From: Methylobacterium sp. NEAU K
GTDB lineage: Bacteria; Pseudomonadota; Alphaproteobacteria; Rhizobiales; Beijerinckiaceae
Direction: 5' to 3'
NCBI RefSeq assembly: GCF_030700285.1
Contig: NZ_JAUYZJ010000014.1
Span: forward strand, 62,001-126,000
DNA length: 64,000 bases
Part shown: positions 26,060 through 34,253 of the stretch, in pieces
Layout: each line of letters opens with the position of its first letter
How positions within the stretch are numbered: position 1 is the stretch's first letter
Made by a program: the position numbers and the translations under genes
The notes under the pieces: generated by a model
The model's database searches: none
What the model was told of the DNA's origin: nothing
The model's input: only the letters and a program-made list of their open reading frames with translations

Positions 26060-27499
26060 TCAGCGCGTGACGGTCCAGGTGGTGGTGCCGTCCTTGTTGT
26101 CCTTGACGGCCACGCCCAAGGCGGCGAGCGCGTCGCGGGCCCGGTCGGAGGCGGTCCAGTCCTTCGCGGCCCGGGCGGCGCGGCGCTCGGCGATCAGCGT
26201 CTCGACCGCGGAGACGTCGATCCCGGAGGCCGCGACCTGCGAACTTTCGCGTTCGGTCCGTGTCTGTCCCAACAGACCAAGCAAGTTCGCACCGGCGCGC
26301 AAGGCAGCAGGTTGTGCCTCCTGGCCGAAACGGCTGTGACCAGGCTGAAAAGTTCCCAATTTTCCAGAGCTGCTCAGGCGATGCAATTCACCGATCGCAG
26401 CGGGTGTATTCAGATCATCGCATAATGCTTCAACGAAATCGTCAGGCAGATTTCCATCTGCGGGATGGTCACCCACGACATTATACCACCGATTCAAGAC
26501 TCTGTCTGACTCCTGCAGACTCTGCAGCGTCCAGTCGATCGGCTGCCGATAATGCGTCTTCAGCATGGTGAGGCGCACGACCTCGCCCGGCCAGTCGTTC
26601 AGGACGTCTCGGATGGTGATGAAGTTGCCGAGCGATTTCGACATCTTCTCACCCTCCACCTGCAGGAAGCCGTTGTGCAGCCAGACATTGGCCATCACGG
26701 GCGTCCCGAAGCAGCAGCGGGACTGCGCGACCTCGTTCTCGTGGTGGGGAAAGATCAGGTCGATGCCGCCCGCGTGGATGTCGAAGGTCTGACCCAGGTG
26801 CTTGGCCGACATCGCCGAGCACTCGATATGCCAGCCGGGCCGGCCGGGCGCGGCGATGCCGGCCGGCGACGGCCAGGACGGCTCGCCGGGCTTCGAGGGC
26901 TTCCACAGGACGAAGTCGAGGGGCGATCGCTTGTAGGGCGCGACCTCGACCCGGGCGCCGGCCTCCATCTCGTCGAGGGGGCGCTTCGAGAGCCGGCCGT
27001 AATCGGGCATCGCCGGCACGTCGAACAGCACGTGCCCCTCCGCCACGTAGGCGTGTCCGGAGCGGATCAGCGCCTCGATCATCGCCACCATCTCGGCGAT
27101 GTGGTCGGTGGCGCGGGGCTCGACGAAGCGCGGGCGCTCGCCCGGCACGTTCACGTCCTCGGGCATCAGCACCCCGAGGTCGCGGATGTCCCGGTGGAAC
27201 TGCGCCAGCGTCCCGTCGGTGAGCTGGCGGATGGTTATGCCGCGCTCGGCGGCGCGGGCGTTGATCTTGTCGTCGACGTCCGTGACGTTGCGCGCGTAGG
27301 TGACGTGCGCCGGCCCGTAGAGGTGGCGCAGCAATCGGAACAGCAGGTCGAAGACGATGATCGGGCGCGCGTTGCCGATATGCGCCGCATCGTAGACGGT
27401 CGGACCGCAGGCATACATCCGGACATGCGCGGGATCGATCGGCGCGAACGCTTCCTTGGCACCGCTGAGCGTGTTGTAGAGCCGCAACATCGGCGCCAT
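26060..27499 (-). CDS. cysS: Cysteinyl-tRNA synthetase
   Basis: A 479-residue class I synthetase that charges tRNA-Cys. The HIGH-type motif is HIGN at 40-43, after the zinc ligand Cys in YACGPTVYD. The KMSKS motif is in [10 protein letters not shown], and the HHENE zinc/cysteine-binding block is intact. The start at ATG 27499 has an AGGGGATGGG site; ATG codons at 27508 and 27490 are alternatives. The 3' part between about 26230 and 26535 is clearly lower in GC and uses different codons, yet the reading frame remains open, suggesting recombination with foreign DNA rather than decay. Confidence 0.95.
   Translation of the reverse strand: MAPMLRLYNTLSGAKEAFAPIDPAHVRMYACGPTVYDAAHIGNARPIIVFDLLFRLLRHLYGPAHVTYARNVTDVDDKINARAAERGITIRQLTDGTLAQFHRDIRDLGVLMPEDVNVPGERPRFVEPRATDHIAEMVAMIEALIRSGHAYVAEGHVLFDVPAMPDYGRLSKRPLDEMEAGARVEVAPYKRSPLDFVLWKPSKPGEPSWPSPAGIAAPGRPGWHIECSAMSAKHLGQTFDIHAGGIDLIFPHHENEVAQSRCCFGTPVMANVWLHNGFLQVEGEKMSKSLGNFITIRDVLNDWPGEVVRLTMLKTHYRQPIDWTLQSLQESDRVLNRWYNVVGDHPADGNLPDDFVEALCDDLNTPAAIGELHRLSSSGKLGTFQPGHSRFGQEAQPAALRAGANLLGLLGQTRTERESSQVAASGIDVSAVETLIAERRAARAAKDWTASDRARDALAALGVAVKDNKDGTTTWTVTR
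26341..26520. other. Low-GC mosaic patch inside cysS
   Basis: By hand count, the three 60-nt blocks from 26341 to 26520 are 52, 45 and 53 percent G+C, while the surrounding gene is near 70 percent. Codons such as ATA-, TTT- and AAT-type complements appear that are scarce elsewhere. The patch encodes the region around [19 protein letters not shown], so the protein remains continuous. Outer edges are fuzzy, about 26230 to 26535. Confidence 0.6.
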
Positions 27500-27729
27500 G
27501 AAACCCATCCCCTACCGGTGCCGCGTCCTGGTCCGGGCGCCGCGCCGTAACCGGAAAACCGGCCCTGCCTTCAACGACCTGCGGCGTTCGCGCGGCGGAG
27601 AACGGCCAAACCATGGCGGCTCCGGCGGTCCCGCCGCGGCCCGCTGTTGCACCGCGGCGACGGTGCGGGCCGCCCGATGGGGCTAACCCAAAAACCTGAG
27701 AAATTCGAGATGGTCCTCAAGCGTTGCGG

Positions 27730-27746
27730 GTAAGCCTTCCTTAACC
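27730..27746 (+). promoter_or_regulatory. CtrA-binding-site candidate upstream of small secreted protein
   Basis: GTAA-N7-TTAACC differs from the CtrA consensus at a single position. It lies 63 nt before the start of the 27809 gene, on that strand, within the 309-nt divergent gap to cysS. This spacing is close to that of the flhA box (18163-18178). The rest of the gap shows no gene. Confidence 0.48.
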
Positions 27747-27808
27747 GCGTCATCGGACCGTCCGGATCGCGCTCCTCACGCTACAGCTCCTGTGCCCAAG
27801 GATATTCC

Positions 27809-28156
27809 ATGCGACGCACGGCCGCCGGTTCCTTCGTCATCGCCGCCATCCTGGCCACGGCCTGCCTTGCACAGGGCGCGTTCGCGGGCAGCGACGGCGA
27901 GACGCCCGCGAAGGCGCCGGCCCATGTCGAGAAGACCTTCCTGATCCCGTCGAGCGACGGCTACGGCGTCGGCGACTGCCTGTCGACTCCGGGCAGCGAG
28001 TGCGGACAGGTGGTGGCCAACGCGTGGTGCGAGGCGCAGGGCTACGCCGCGGCGAACTCCTACGGTGTCGCCGCCGCGGACGAGTACACCGGCGCCATCG
28101 ATCGGCCGGTCTCGACACCGGCCGAGCGCCCGATCCGCATCACCTGCCAGGACTGA
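27809..28156 (+). CDS. Small secreted cysteine-containing protein
   Basis: A 115-residue protein I cannot assign to a named family. Residues 1-26 are a signal peptide (FVIAAILATACLAQGAFA). The mature chain has four cysteines (GDCLS, SECGQ, AWCEA, TCQD) that could form two disulfides in the periplasm. It contains an ANAWCEAQGYAAANSYG segment typical of small Methylobacterium-type hypothetical proteins. A CtrA-like box precedes it, suggesting cell-cycle or motility control (inference). It converges on the CreA gene across a short hairpin. Confidence 0.65.
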   Translation: MRRTAAGSFVIAAILATACLAQGAFAGSDGETPAKAPAHVEKTFLIPSSDGYGVGDCLSTPGSECGQVVANAWCEAQGYAAANSYGVAAADEYTGAIDRPVSTPAERPIRITCQD

Positions 28157-28165
28157 CCACCCGGA

Positions 28166-28189
28166 TGAGAGGCCGCGGGGCCCCTCTCA
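28166..28189. terminator. Hairpin between convergent genes
   Basis: TGAGAGG and CCTCTCA form a 7-bp stem around a GC-rich loop. It overlaps the stop codon of the creA-like gene and follows the 27809 gene. There is no T-tract, so activity as an intrinsic terminator is uncertain. Confidence 0.4.
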
Positions 28190-28702
28190 CCCCTTCAGGA
28201 AGTCCGAGCATTTCGGAGCAGGCTCGGTGCCCCAGGGTGCCAGCGGCACCGCCGAGGTCGAGTTCTTGGGCGACCCCTGTATGACCTTGTCGGAATAGAC
28301 CATGTAGATCAGCGTATTGCGCCGGGTGTCGCAGCCGCGAACGATCTGCATTGACTTGAAGATCAGGGATCGCCGCTCGCTGAAGACGACCTCGCCCTGG
28401 CCGAATTTGCCCTTGAAGGCGACGGGGCCGGTCTGGCGGCAGGCCAATGAGATGTCGGAGACGTCCTCGGCGAGGCCGAGGGTCCCCTTGATGCCGCCCT
28501 TCTCGGGCTGGGTGTACCAGCAGGCGACCCCCGAGACCGCCGGATCGTCGATGCCGTAGACAACGAGCTTGTCGTTGGGCGTCAACGGACGCCAGACCGT
28601 CGACTTGTCGAAGATCCTGTCCGGCTCCTGGGCCGCCGCCTGTCCGGCCGCGGCCATACACGCGGCGAGCAGCCCAACATAGGTGAGACTCCGAAACCAC
28701 AT
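28187..28702 (-). CDS. creA: CreA family periplasmic protein
   Basis: A 171-residue protein with a signal peptide (residues 1-24, YVGLLAACMAAAGQAAA). The mature part has the conserved features of the CreA/DUF-type family: DPAVSGVACWY, KGGIKGTLGLAEDVSDISLACRQ, and YMVYSDKVIQGSPKNSTSAVP. CreA is encoded beside creBCD in enterobacteria but is stand-alone in many proteobacteria; its biochemical role is not known. ATG at 28702 gives the signal peptide, with GGGGAATT upstream. Its 5' end is close to the divergent DUF2865 gene. Confidence 0.85.
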   Translation of the reverse strand: MWFRSLTYVGLLAACMAAAGQAAAQEPDRIFDKSTVWRPLTPNDKLVVYGIDDPAVSGVACWYTQPEKGGIKGTLGLAEDVSDISLACRQTGPVAFKGKFGQGEVVFSERRSLIFKSMQIVRGCDTRRNTLIYMVYSDKVIQGSPKNSTSAVPLAPWGTEPAPKCSDFLKG

Positions 28703-28853
28703 CACCGGCCAATTCCCCGCCCGAGCTTGCCGCCGGGATGTAGGAGGGCTGTCGCCGTCTTGCGAGGGGGCGTACACTCGCGCTGCTTCGGTCCTGAGGC
28801 GCAGGCGTGCCAGCGCCCGACCGCTTCGGATCGCCGCGCCTCCGATCAACGCG

Positions 28854-29966
28854 ATGCAGCCGATGCCTGACCGCCCGATCGTCCGTTCGCTCGGCCGCCT
28901 CATCCTGAGCGCGGCGCTGGCCCTCGGTCTGTCCAGAAGCCTCCTCGTCACGGCCGTGGCGCAGGATGCGCCGGCCGACCAGCCGGCCGCCGCGGAGGCG
29001 AGGCCGTCCGCTCCGCAATTGCCGTCCCCCGCCTGCCGGCGCTACCGGTCCGAGCTCGCCACGGTGCAGACCGGCGCCAGCACGACGCGGGCGCTCAACG
29101 ACGAGATCGGGCGGCTCGAGGCCTACTTCCGCGGCCTCAACTGTGCGGGCGGCCAGTTCCTGTTCTTCGACACACGCCCGCCGCAATGCGGGGCGGTGGA
29201 GCAGCGCATCCGCGCGCTCAAGGCAACCTACGGCGGCGCGGTGTTCGACGACGACGGCACCCGCAAGCGCGAGCTGCAGCGGCTCGTCGCCGCCAACTGC
29301 CCGGCGCGGGAGACCTGGGCGGCCGCCGGCGAGGCATACGCCAAGGGCGGCCCGCAGATGGTCTGCGTCCGGACCTGCGACGGCGGCTTCTTCCCGATGC
29401 GCAACCTGCCCGACGGACGCGGCGGCGCCGATGAGATGTGCCAGGCGCTCTGCCCCGGGACAGAGGCGCAGGCCTATTCCATGCCCTACGGCGACGAGGC
29501 GCTGAAGCACGCCGCTTCGGTGAAGGGCAGCCGCGCCTACACCAGCCTCGCCAACGCCTTCAAGTTCCGCAAGGAATTCGTCCCGAACTGTTCCTGCAAG
29601 CCCCAGGGGCAGACCTGGGCGCAATCGCTCGTCAAGGCCGAGAGCATGCTGGTCCGGCACAAGGGCGATATCTTCGTGACGCCGATGCAGGCGGAGGCGC
29701 TGTCCCGTCCGAAGGTGCGCCTCACCCTCGTCGGCCGGGCGGACCGGACCGCGGCCGAACTCGCCGCAGACGCCGCGGGACGCGCGGGAGTCGAGGCGAA
29801 GGCCGGCGTGGAGGCCGCCGTCCTGACCGCCGAGGCTCGCAGGGACGCCGACCCGGGCGAGGTCAAGTCCGGGGGGCCCAAGCCGGGCGAGACCCGGCCC
29901 GACCACGTGGCGGTGCGGGTCATCGCCCCAGACATGATCGCGGTGCCGCAGCGCCTCACGCCCTGA
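28854..29966 (+). CDS. DUF2865 secreted protein
   Basis: A 370-residue protein beginning with a long signal sequence (LGRLILSAALALGLSRSLLVTAVAQ). The DUF2865 core follows: CRRYRSELATVQ, a LNCAGGQFLFFDTRPPQCG block, then VCVRTCDGGFFPM and MCQALCPGTEAQAYSMPYG, with many paired cysteines. The family is restricted to alphaproteobacteria, is exported and has no known activity. The C-terminal third is rich in Ala, Glu and Pro. Starts at 28854 or 28863 are both plausible; longer frames overlap the divergent creA-like gene. The next gene (OmpA-like) follows after 77 nt. Confidence 0.75.
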   Translation: MQPMPDRPIVRSLGRLILSAALALGLSRSLLVTAVAQDAPADQPAAAEARPSAPQLPSPACRRYRSELATVQTGASTTRALNDEIGRLEAYFRGLNCAGGQFLFFDTRPPQCGAVEQRIRALKATYGGAVFDDDGTRKRELQRLVAANCPARETWAAAGEAYAKGGPQMVCVRTCDGGFFPMRNLPDGRGGADEMCQALCPGTEAQAYSMPYGDEALKHAASVKGSRAYTSLANAFKFRKEFVPNCSCKPQGQTWAQSLVKAESMLVRHKGDIFVTPMQAEALSRPKVRLTLVGRADRTAAELAADAAGRAGVEAKAGVEAAVLTAEARRDADPGEVKSGGPKPGETRPDHVAVRVIAPDMIAVPQRLTP

Positions 29967-30043
29967 CGAAACCTTGATCCGTCGCCCGGGAACCAAGGGC
30001 GGCGCAGCGTGTTCGGGTCGGCTCGATCCGAAACGAGGCTCCG

Positions 30044-31843
30044 ATGCGGCTCCTGCGACTGATTTTGCTCACCGGCACGGTGCTGCCGGGCCTTACACTC
30101 ATGCAGCCCGCAGGCGCGTCCCCGGGCCGGATCCTCCTCGCGCAGGGCGGCCCCGAGGAGCGCGGCCCGCGCGGCGGCGAGCCTCCGCATGGCGGTCCCC
30201 ACCCGGAGCGGCCACCGCAGGAGCGCCCCGGGCCGCCGCCGGCCGCGCGGGACAGGCCGGAGCCGCGGCCGGAACGCGCCGCGCCCCCTGCTCCCCGTGA
30301 ACGGCCCGAGCCGCCCGCCCAGCGCCAGCCTCAGGCGGAGCCGCCTGCACGGGAGCGTGCCCCCGAGCGCAGGCCCGAGCCGCCGGCTCAGGAGCGCCAG
30401 CCGGACCGGCCGGCCCCCGAGCGGCGGCCAGCGCCCGATCGGCCGGCCCCGGAGCGGGACCTGCGGCCTCCGGCCCCTCCGCCGCGCGCCCCCGACCAGG
30501 ACCGCCGCGACCCGGAGCCGGCGCGCCCGGCCCCCGGCGCGGGCGCGAACCGTCCCGCCCAGCGGCTCGACGCGGTTCCCGACCGCGAGGCACCGGTGCA
30601 GCGCCCCGGCAGCCTCGACGCGGCGCCGCCTCCCCCGCCCGCGACGGCTCCCGCCGGGCCGGGCCGGCCGGTCCAGCGCCGCGACGCCGAGCCCGGCGCC
30701 CGACCGCAGCCGAACGCAGGCCCTGATGCCGAACCGGGGCGCCCCGTGCCGCCCAACATGGCACCTGGCCTGCCGGGACGGCCGTTCCAGCCGCCCGCAC
30801 AGGCGCCCGCGCCCAACCAGCCGGCCTCCCCGCCGCCTGCCACCGGCCCCGGCAGGCCGGGCGACCGCGGCGCGTTCAACACGCCGGGGCAGCCCGGCTA
30901 CGTCCCGGGGGGCTTCCGTCAGGACGACGACGCGCGCGACTACGAGCAGGTCCGCCGGGACCGGCGCGAATACAGCGAGGGCGGCCGGACCTATTACCGG
31001 GAGCCCGGCCGCATCATCGTCCGCGACCGCGACGGCTACCTGATCCGTCACGACGAGAACGAGCGCTTCCGCGACCTCGACCCGCGCGGCTACCGCAGCG
31101 AGCGGCGCGGCGCCGACTTCTACAGCTTCATCGACCGGCCGGACGGCGAGCAGATCGTGACCGTCACGGACGACGACGGAAGGCTGCTGCGCCGCTACCG
31201 CCAGTTCCGCGACGGCCGGGAGGTCGTGATCATCGACAACAGCTATGCCGGTCCGCCCCGCCCGATCTACGAGGACGTGGTGGTGCTGCCCCCACCCGAC
31301 ATCCGGATCCCACGGGACCGTTATGTGGTGGAATACGAGCAGGCGGACGAGGGCGCGGTCTACGAGGCGCTCACGGCCCCGCCCGTGGTCGCGGTGGATC
31401 GGCGCTACACGCTCGATCAGGTGCGCTACAGCCCGGACCTGCGCGCCCGGATGCGCTCGGTCGACATCGACACGATCAATTTCGACACCGGATCGTTCAC
31501 CGTGACTCCGGACCAGGCTGCGCGTCTGTCGGTGATCGCCGCGGCGATCAACAGGGCGATCCGCGCAAACCCGCAGGAGGTTTTCCTGATCGAGGGCTAC
31601 ACCGATGCGGTCGGCGCCGACATCGACAACCTGTCCCTGTCGGATCGCAGGGCGCAGTCGGTCGCGACCGTGCTGACCCAGCAGTTCCAGGTGCCACCCG
31701 AGAACCTGACCACCCAGGGCTACGGCGAGCAGTATCTCAAGGTGAACACGCAGGGCCCGTCCCGGGAGAACCGCCGCGTCACCGTCCGGCGGATCACGCC
31801 GCTGCTGCAGCAGGGCCCGGCGCAGGCCGCGCCGCCGCGGTGA
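30044..31843 (+). CDS. OmpA-domain envelope protein with long Pro/Arg/Glu-rich region
   Basis: A 599-residue exported protein. Residues 1-26 are a signal peptide. Residues about 27-290 are low complexity, dominated by Pro, Arg, Glu, Ala and Gln with recurring PERR- and PAPERR-like units. A charged middle domain follows (about 295-440; REYSEGGRTYYREPGR, RRYRQFRDGREVVIIDN). The C-terminus (about 478-595) is an OmpA/MotB-type peptidoglycan-binding domain containing EGYTDAVGADIDNLSLSDRRAQSV. It probably anchors to peptidoglycan and spans the periplasm with the extended proline region. Similar proteins are common in Methylobacterium-like genomes. Confidence 0.8.
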   Translation: MRLLRLILLTGTVLPGLTLMQPAGASPGRILLAQGGPEERGPRGGEPPHGGPHPERPPQERPGPPPAARDRPEPRPERAAPPAPRERPEPPAQRQPQAEPPARERAPERRPEPPAQERQPDRPAPERRPAPDRPAPERDLRPPAPPPRAPDQDRRDPEPARPAPGAGANRPAQRLDAVPDREAPVQRPGSLDAAPPPPPATAPAGPGRPVQRRDAEPGARPQPNAGPDAEPGRPVPPNMAPGLPGRPFQPPAQAPAPNQPASPPPATGPGRPGDRGAFNTPGQPGYVPGGFRQDDDARDYEQVRRDRREYSEGGRTYYREPGRIIVRDRDGYLIRHDENERFRDLDPRGYRSERRGADFYSFIDRPDGEQIVTVTDDDGRLLRRYRQFRDGREVVIIDNSYAGPPRPIYEDVVVLPPPDIRIPRDRYVVEYEQADEGAVYEALTAPPVVAVDRRYTLDQVRYSPDLRARMRSVDIDTINFDTGSFTVTPDQAARLSVIAAAINRAIRANPQEVFLIEGYTDAVGADIDNLSLSDRRAQSVATVLTQQFQVPPENLTTQGYGEQYLKVNTQGPSRENRRVTVRRITPLLQQGPAQAAPPR

Positions 31844-31952
31844 CCGTCCCGCCGCTCTGATCCTGCCGCCGCGCGGGCATGACACGCGCGGCGGTTGACG
31901 GGTTCAGCCTCGCGTCCCACCACCGCGCAGAAGCGGGCGGCACGGGGCGGCG

Positions 31953-33161
31953 ATGGAGAGCGAAGCGGACGGGCGGCTGATCCGGGCGGGCACGCCGGTC
32001 TTCCGCCGCACGGCGCTGGCGCTCGCCGCAGCGGGATTCTCGACCTTCGCGGTGCTCTACGCGGTCCAGCCGCTGCTGCCGATCTTCAGCGATGATTTCG
32101 GCGTCTCGCCGGCCGAGAGCAGCCTCGCCCTCTCGCTGCCCTGCGGGTTGCTGGCAGTAGCCCTGCTGGTGGTCAGCCCGCTCTCGGAAATCCGGGGCCG
32201 CAAGCCGGTGATGCTGGCCTCCCTCTGCGCGTCGGCCGTGCTCACCATCGTGGCCGCCCTGGTGCCGAGCTGGCACGGATTCCTGGCCCTGCGCGCGCTC
32301 TCGGGGCTCACGGCGAGCGGCCTGCCCGCGGTGGCCATGGCCTATCTCGCGGAGGAGATGGACGCGCAGGCGATCGGCCTGGCGATGGGGCTCCTGGTCG
32401 GCGGCAACGCGCTCGGCGGCATGTCCGGCCGCCTGATCAGCGGCGTCATGGCCGACCACGTGAGCTGGCGTGCCGGGCTCGCCACCATCGGCGGCCTCGC
32501 CCTGGTCGCCGCCGTCGCGTTCTGGCGCTGGCTGCCGCCCTCGCGCAGCTTCGTGCCGCGCCGGATGGCGTGGCGCGACGTGCCGGGCAGCTTCGGCCAC
32601 CATTTCCGCGACGCCGGCCTGCCCTGGCTGTTCGCCGAGGCGTTCCTGCTGATGGGCGGCTTTGTCTGCATCTACAACTACATCGGGTTCCGCCTGCTCG
32701 ACCCGCCCTTCTCGCTCAGCCAGACGGTGATCGGCCTGATCTTCTCCGTCTACGTCGCCGGCATGGTCAGCAGCCCGGTGACCGGGGAGCTGGCGAGCCG
32801 ATTCGGGCGGCGACGGGTCCTGTGGCTCGCCACGGGCATCGGCCTTGCCGGCATCCTGATGACCCTGTCCGACCGCATCCCGCTGATCGTCGCCGGCGTG
32901 GTGGTGGTGACGGTAGGCTTCTTCGGCGCGCATTCCGTGGCGAGCAGCTGGGTCGGCCGGCGGGCGGTGCGCGACCGGTCCCAAGCCTCCTCGGTCTATC
33001 TCTGCTCGTACTATCTCGGCTCGTCGGTGCTCGGCACGGCGGGCGGCTGGTTCTTCGCCCATGCAGGCTGGAACGGCGTGGTGCTGTTCGTCGCCAGCCT
33101 CTACGGTCTGGCGTTGGCCATCGCCCTGCGGCTGTCGCGCCTCGCGCCGCTGGCGGCCTGA
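31953..33161 (+). CDS. MFS efflux transporter (YnfM-like)
   Basis: A 402-residue major facilitator protein with 12 predicted helices. The N-terminal region FSTFAVLYAVQPLLPIFSDDFGVSPAESSLALS is typical of the YnfM/arabinose-efflux-type subgroup. A loop 2-3 motif SEIRGRKPVM is visible. Substrate is not predictable; export of sugars or small toxic compounds is usual for relatives. The methyltransferase gene follows 15 nt downstream with a strong ribosome-binding site, suggesting one transcript. Confidence 0.82.
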   Translation: MESEADGRLIRAGTPVFRRTALALAAAGFSTFAVLYAVQPLLPIFSDDFGVSPAESSLALSLPCGLLAVALLVVSPLSEIRGRKPVMLASLCASAVLTIVAALVPSWHGFLALRALSGLTASGLPAVAMAYLAEEMDAQAIGLAMGLLVGGNALGGMSGRLISGVMADHVSWRAGLATIGGLALVAAVAFWRWLPPSRSFVPRRMAWRDVPGSFGHHFRDAGLPWLFAEAFLLMGGFVCIYNYIGFRLLDPPFSLSQTVIGLIFSVYVAGMVSSPVTGELASRFGRRRVLWLATGIGLAGILMTLSDRIPLIVAGVVVVTVGFFGAHSVASSWVGRRAVRDRSQASSVYLCSYYLGSSVLGTAGGWFFAHAGWNGVVLFVASLYGLALAIALRLSRLAPLAA

Positions 33162-33176
33162 GCCGGGGAGGAAAAC

Positions 33177-33944
33177 ATGAGCGCGCGCAGCCACGCCAGC
33201 CACGTCGTCGACCAGTTCGGCGCCCAGGCTTCCGCCTACGTGACGAGCGCGGTCCACGCCGCCGGGGCGGACCTCGACCGGATCGGCGCGCTGATCCGCG
33301 GGATGCCGGGGTCCCGGGCGCTCGACCTCGGCTGCGGCGGCGGCCACGTCGCCTTCGCGGCGGCGGCGGCCGGCGCCACGGTGACGGCCTACGACCTCTC
33401 GACCGAGATGCTGGCGGCGGTCGCCGCCGAGGCCGGACGGCGCGGGCTCGACCGGATCGAGATCCGGCCGGGGGCAGCCGAATCGCTGCCCTTCGCGGAT
33501 GCAGCCTTCGACGCGGTACTGACCCGCTACAGCGCCCATCATTGGCGCGACGTGCCGGCCGCCCTGGCGGAGGCCCGGCGGGTGTTGAAGCCGGACGGGC
33601 TTCTTGTCGTCTGCGACATCGCCTCGCCCGAGGAGCCCCTGCTCGACACGCATCTGCAGGCGGTGGAGCTTCTGCGCGACCCCTCGCACGTGCGCGACTA
33701 CCGGATGTCGGAATGGCGCCGGATGCTGGAGGCGGCAGGCTTCGCCGCTGGCGCCACGCTCGAGACCCGCCCGCGCATGGAGTTCGCGAGCTGGATCGCC
33801 CGGATGCGCACGCCGCCGGTCAACGCCGCGGCGATCCGCGCCCTTCAGGCGGCAGCGCCTGAGGAAGTCACGGCACATTTCGGCATCGAGGCCGATGGCA
33901 GCTTCCTGATCGATTCCGTGCTGATCGAGGCGCGCCCGCGCTGA
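33177..33944 (+). CDS. Class I SAM-dependent methyltransferase
   Basis: A 255-residue soluble enzyme. SAM-binding motif I is ALDLGCGGGHVAFAAA at about 48-63, and the acidic end of strand 2 is in VTAYDLSTEM. Post-motif II/III blocks (FDAVLTRYSAHHW, LKPDGLLVVCDIASPEE) resemble UbiE/Methyltransf_11 members such as SmtA/YcgJ. Substrate unknown. It has a GGGGAGGAAAAC site before ATG and follows the MFS gene closely. Confidence 0.8.
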   Translation: MSARSHASHVVDQFGAQASAYVTSAVHAAGADLDRIGALIRGMPGSRALDLGCGGGHVAFAAAAAGATVTAYDLSTEMLAAVAAEAGRRGLDRIEIRPGAAESLPFADAAFDAVLTRYSAHHWRDVPAALAEARRVLKPDGLLVVCDIASPEEPLLDTHLQAVELLRDPSHVRDYRMSEWRRMLEAAGFAAGATLETRPRMEFASWIARMRTPPVNAAAIRALQAAAPEEVTAHFGIEADGSFLIDSVLIEARPR

Positions 33945-34253
33945 GGCGGGGTCATCGCACGACCGAACAACAAATCTCTCGTAGGCTCGAGAATCCCAGC
34001 CGAGGCAGGTCATCCGCGCGATCATCCCGGGCCCGCCTGCGGCGCCTCGAGATGATGGGGTCGTTCGCAGAGCCGCCGAATCCATCACGGAGTGCGGAAT
34101 AGATTTGTGAAACCGCGCGGTCTCCCGGATGGCTCTTCCACGCGGCGATTGGCCTGCGGCCAAGGCTTGGCCGTTGACCGGGCCGCCGGCCGCACCCATC
34201 TTGAAACCCCGCGCCATCAGAGGAAGCCCGGCCCGCATGACGGGATCGCGGCT
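33945..34253. other. Intergenic region, no gene seen
   Basis: 309 nt between the methyltransferase and the CNNM/CorC-type gene. It has a partial inverted repeat around 34020-34060 (CATCCCGGG toward CTCGAGATG) that looks like a worn copy of the end of the 10008-10124 repeat. An AGGAAG before a 10-codon open frame at 34237 is not convincing. A lower-GC patch near 33965-33985 may contain the promoter. Confidence 0.35.

Noticed and set aside
34020..34060. Possible second copy of the 117-bp repeat
   Set aside because: Only the ends show weak similarity over about 10 nt; not enough to call a copy.
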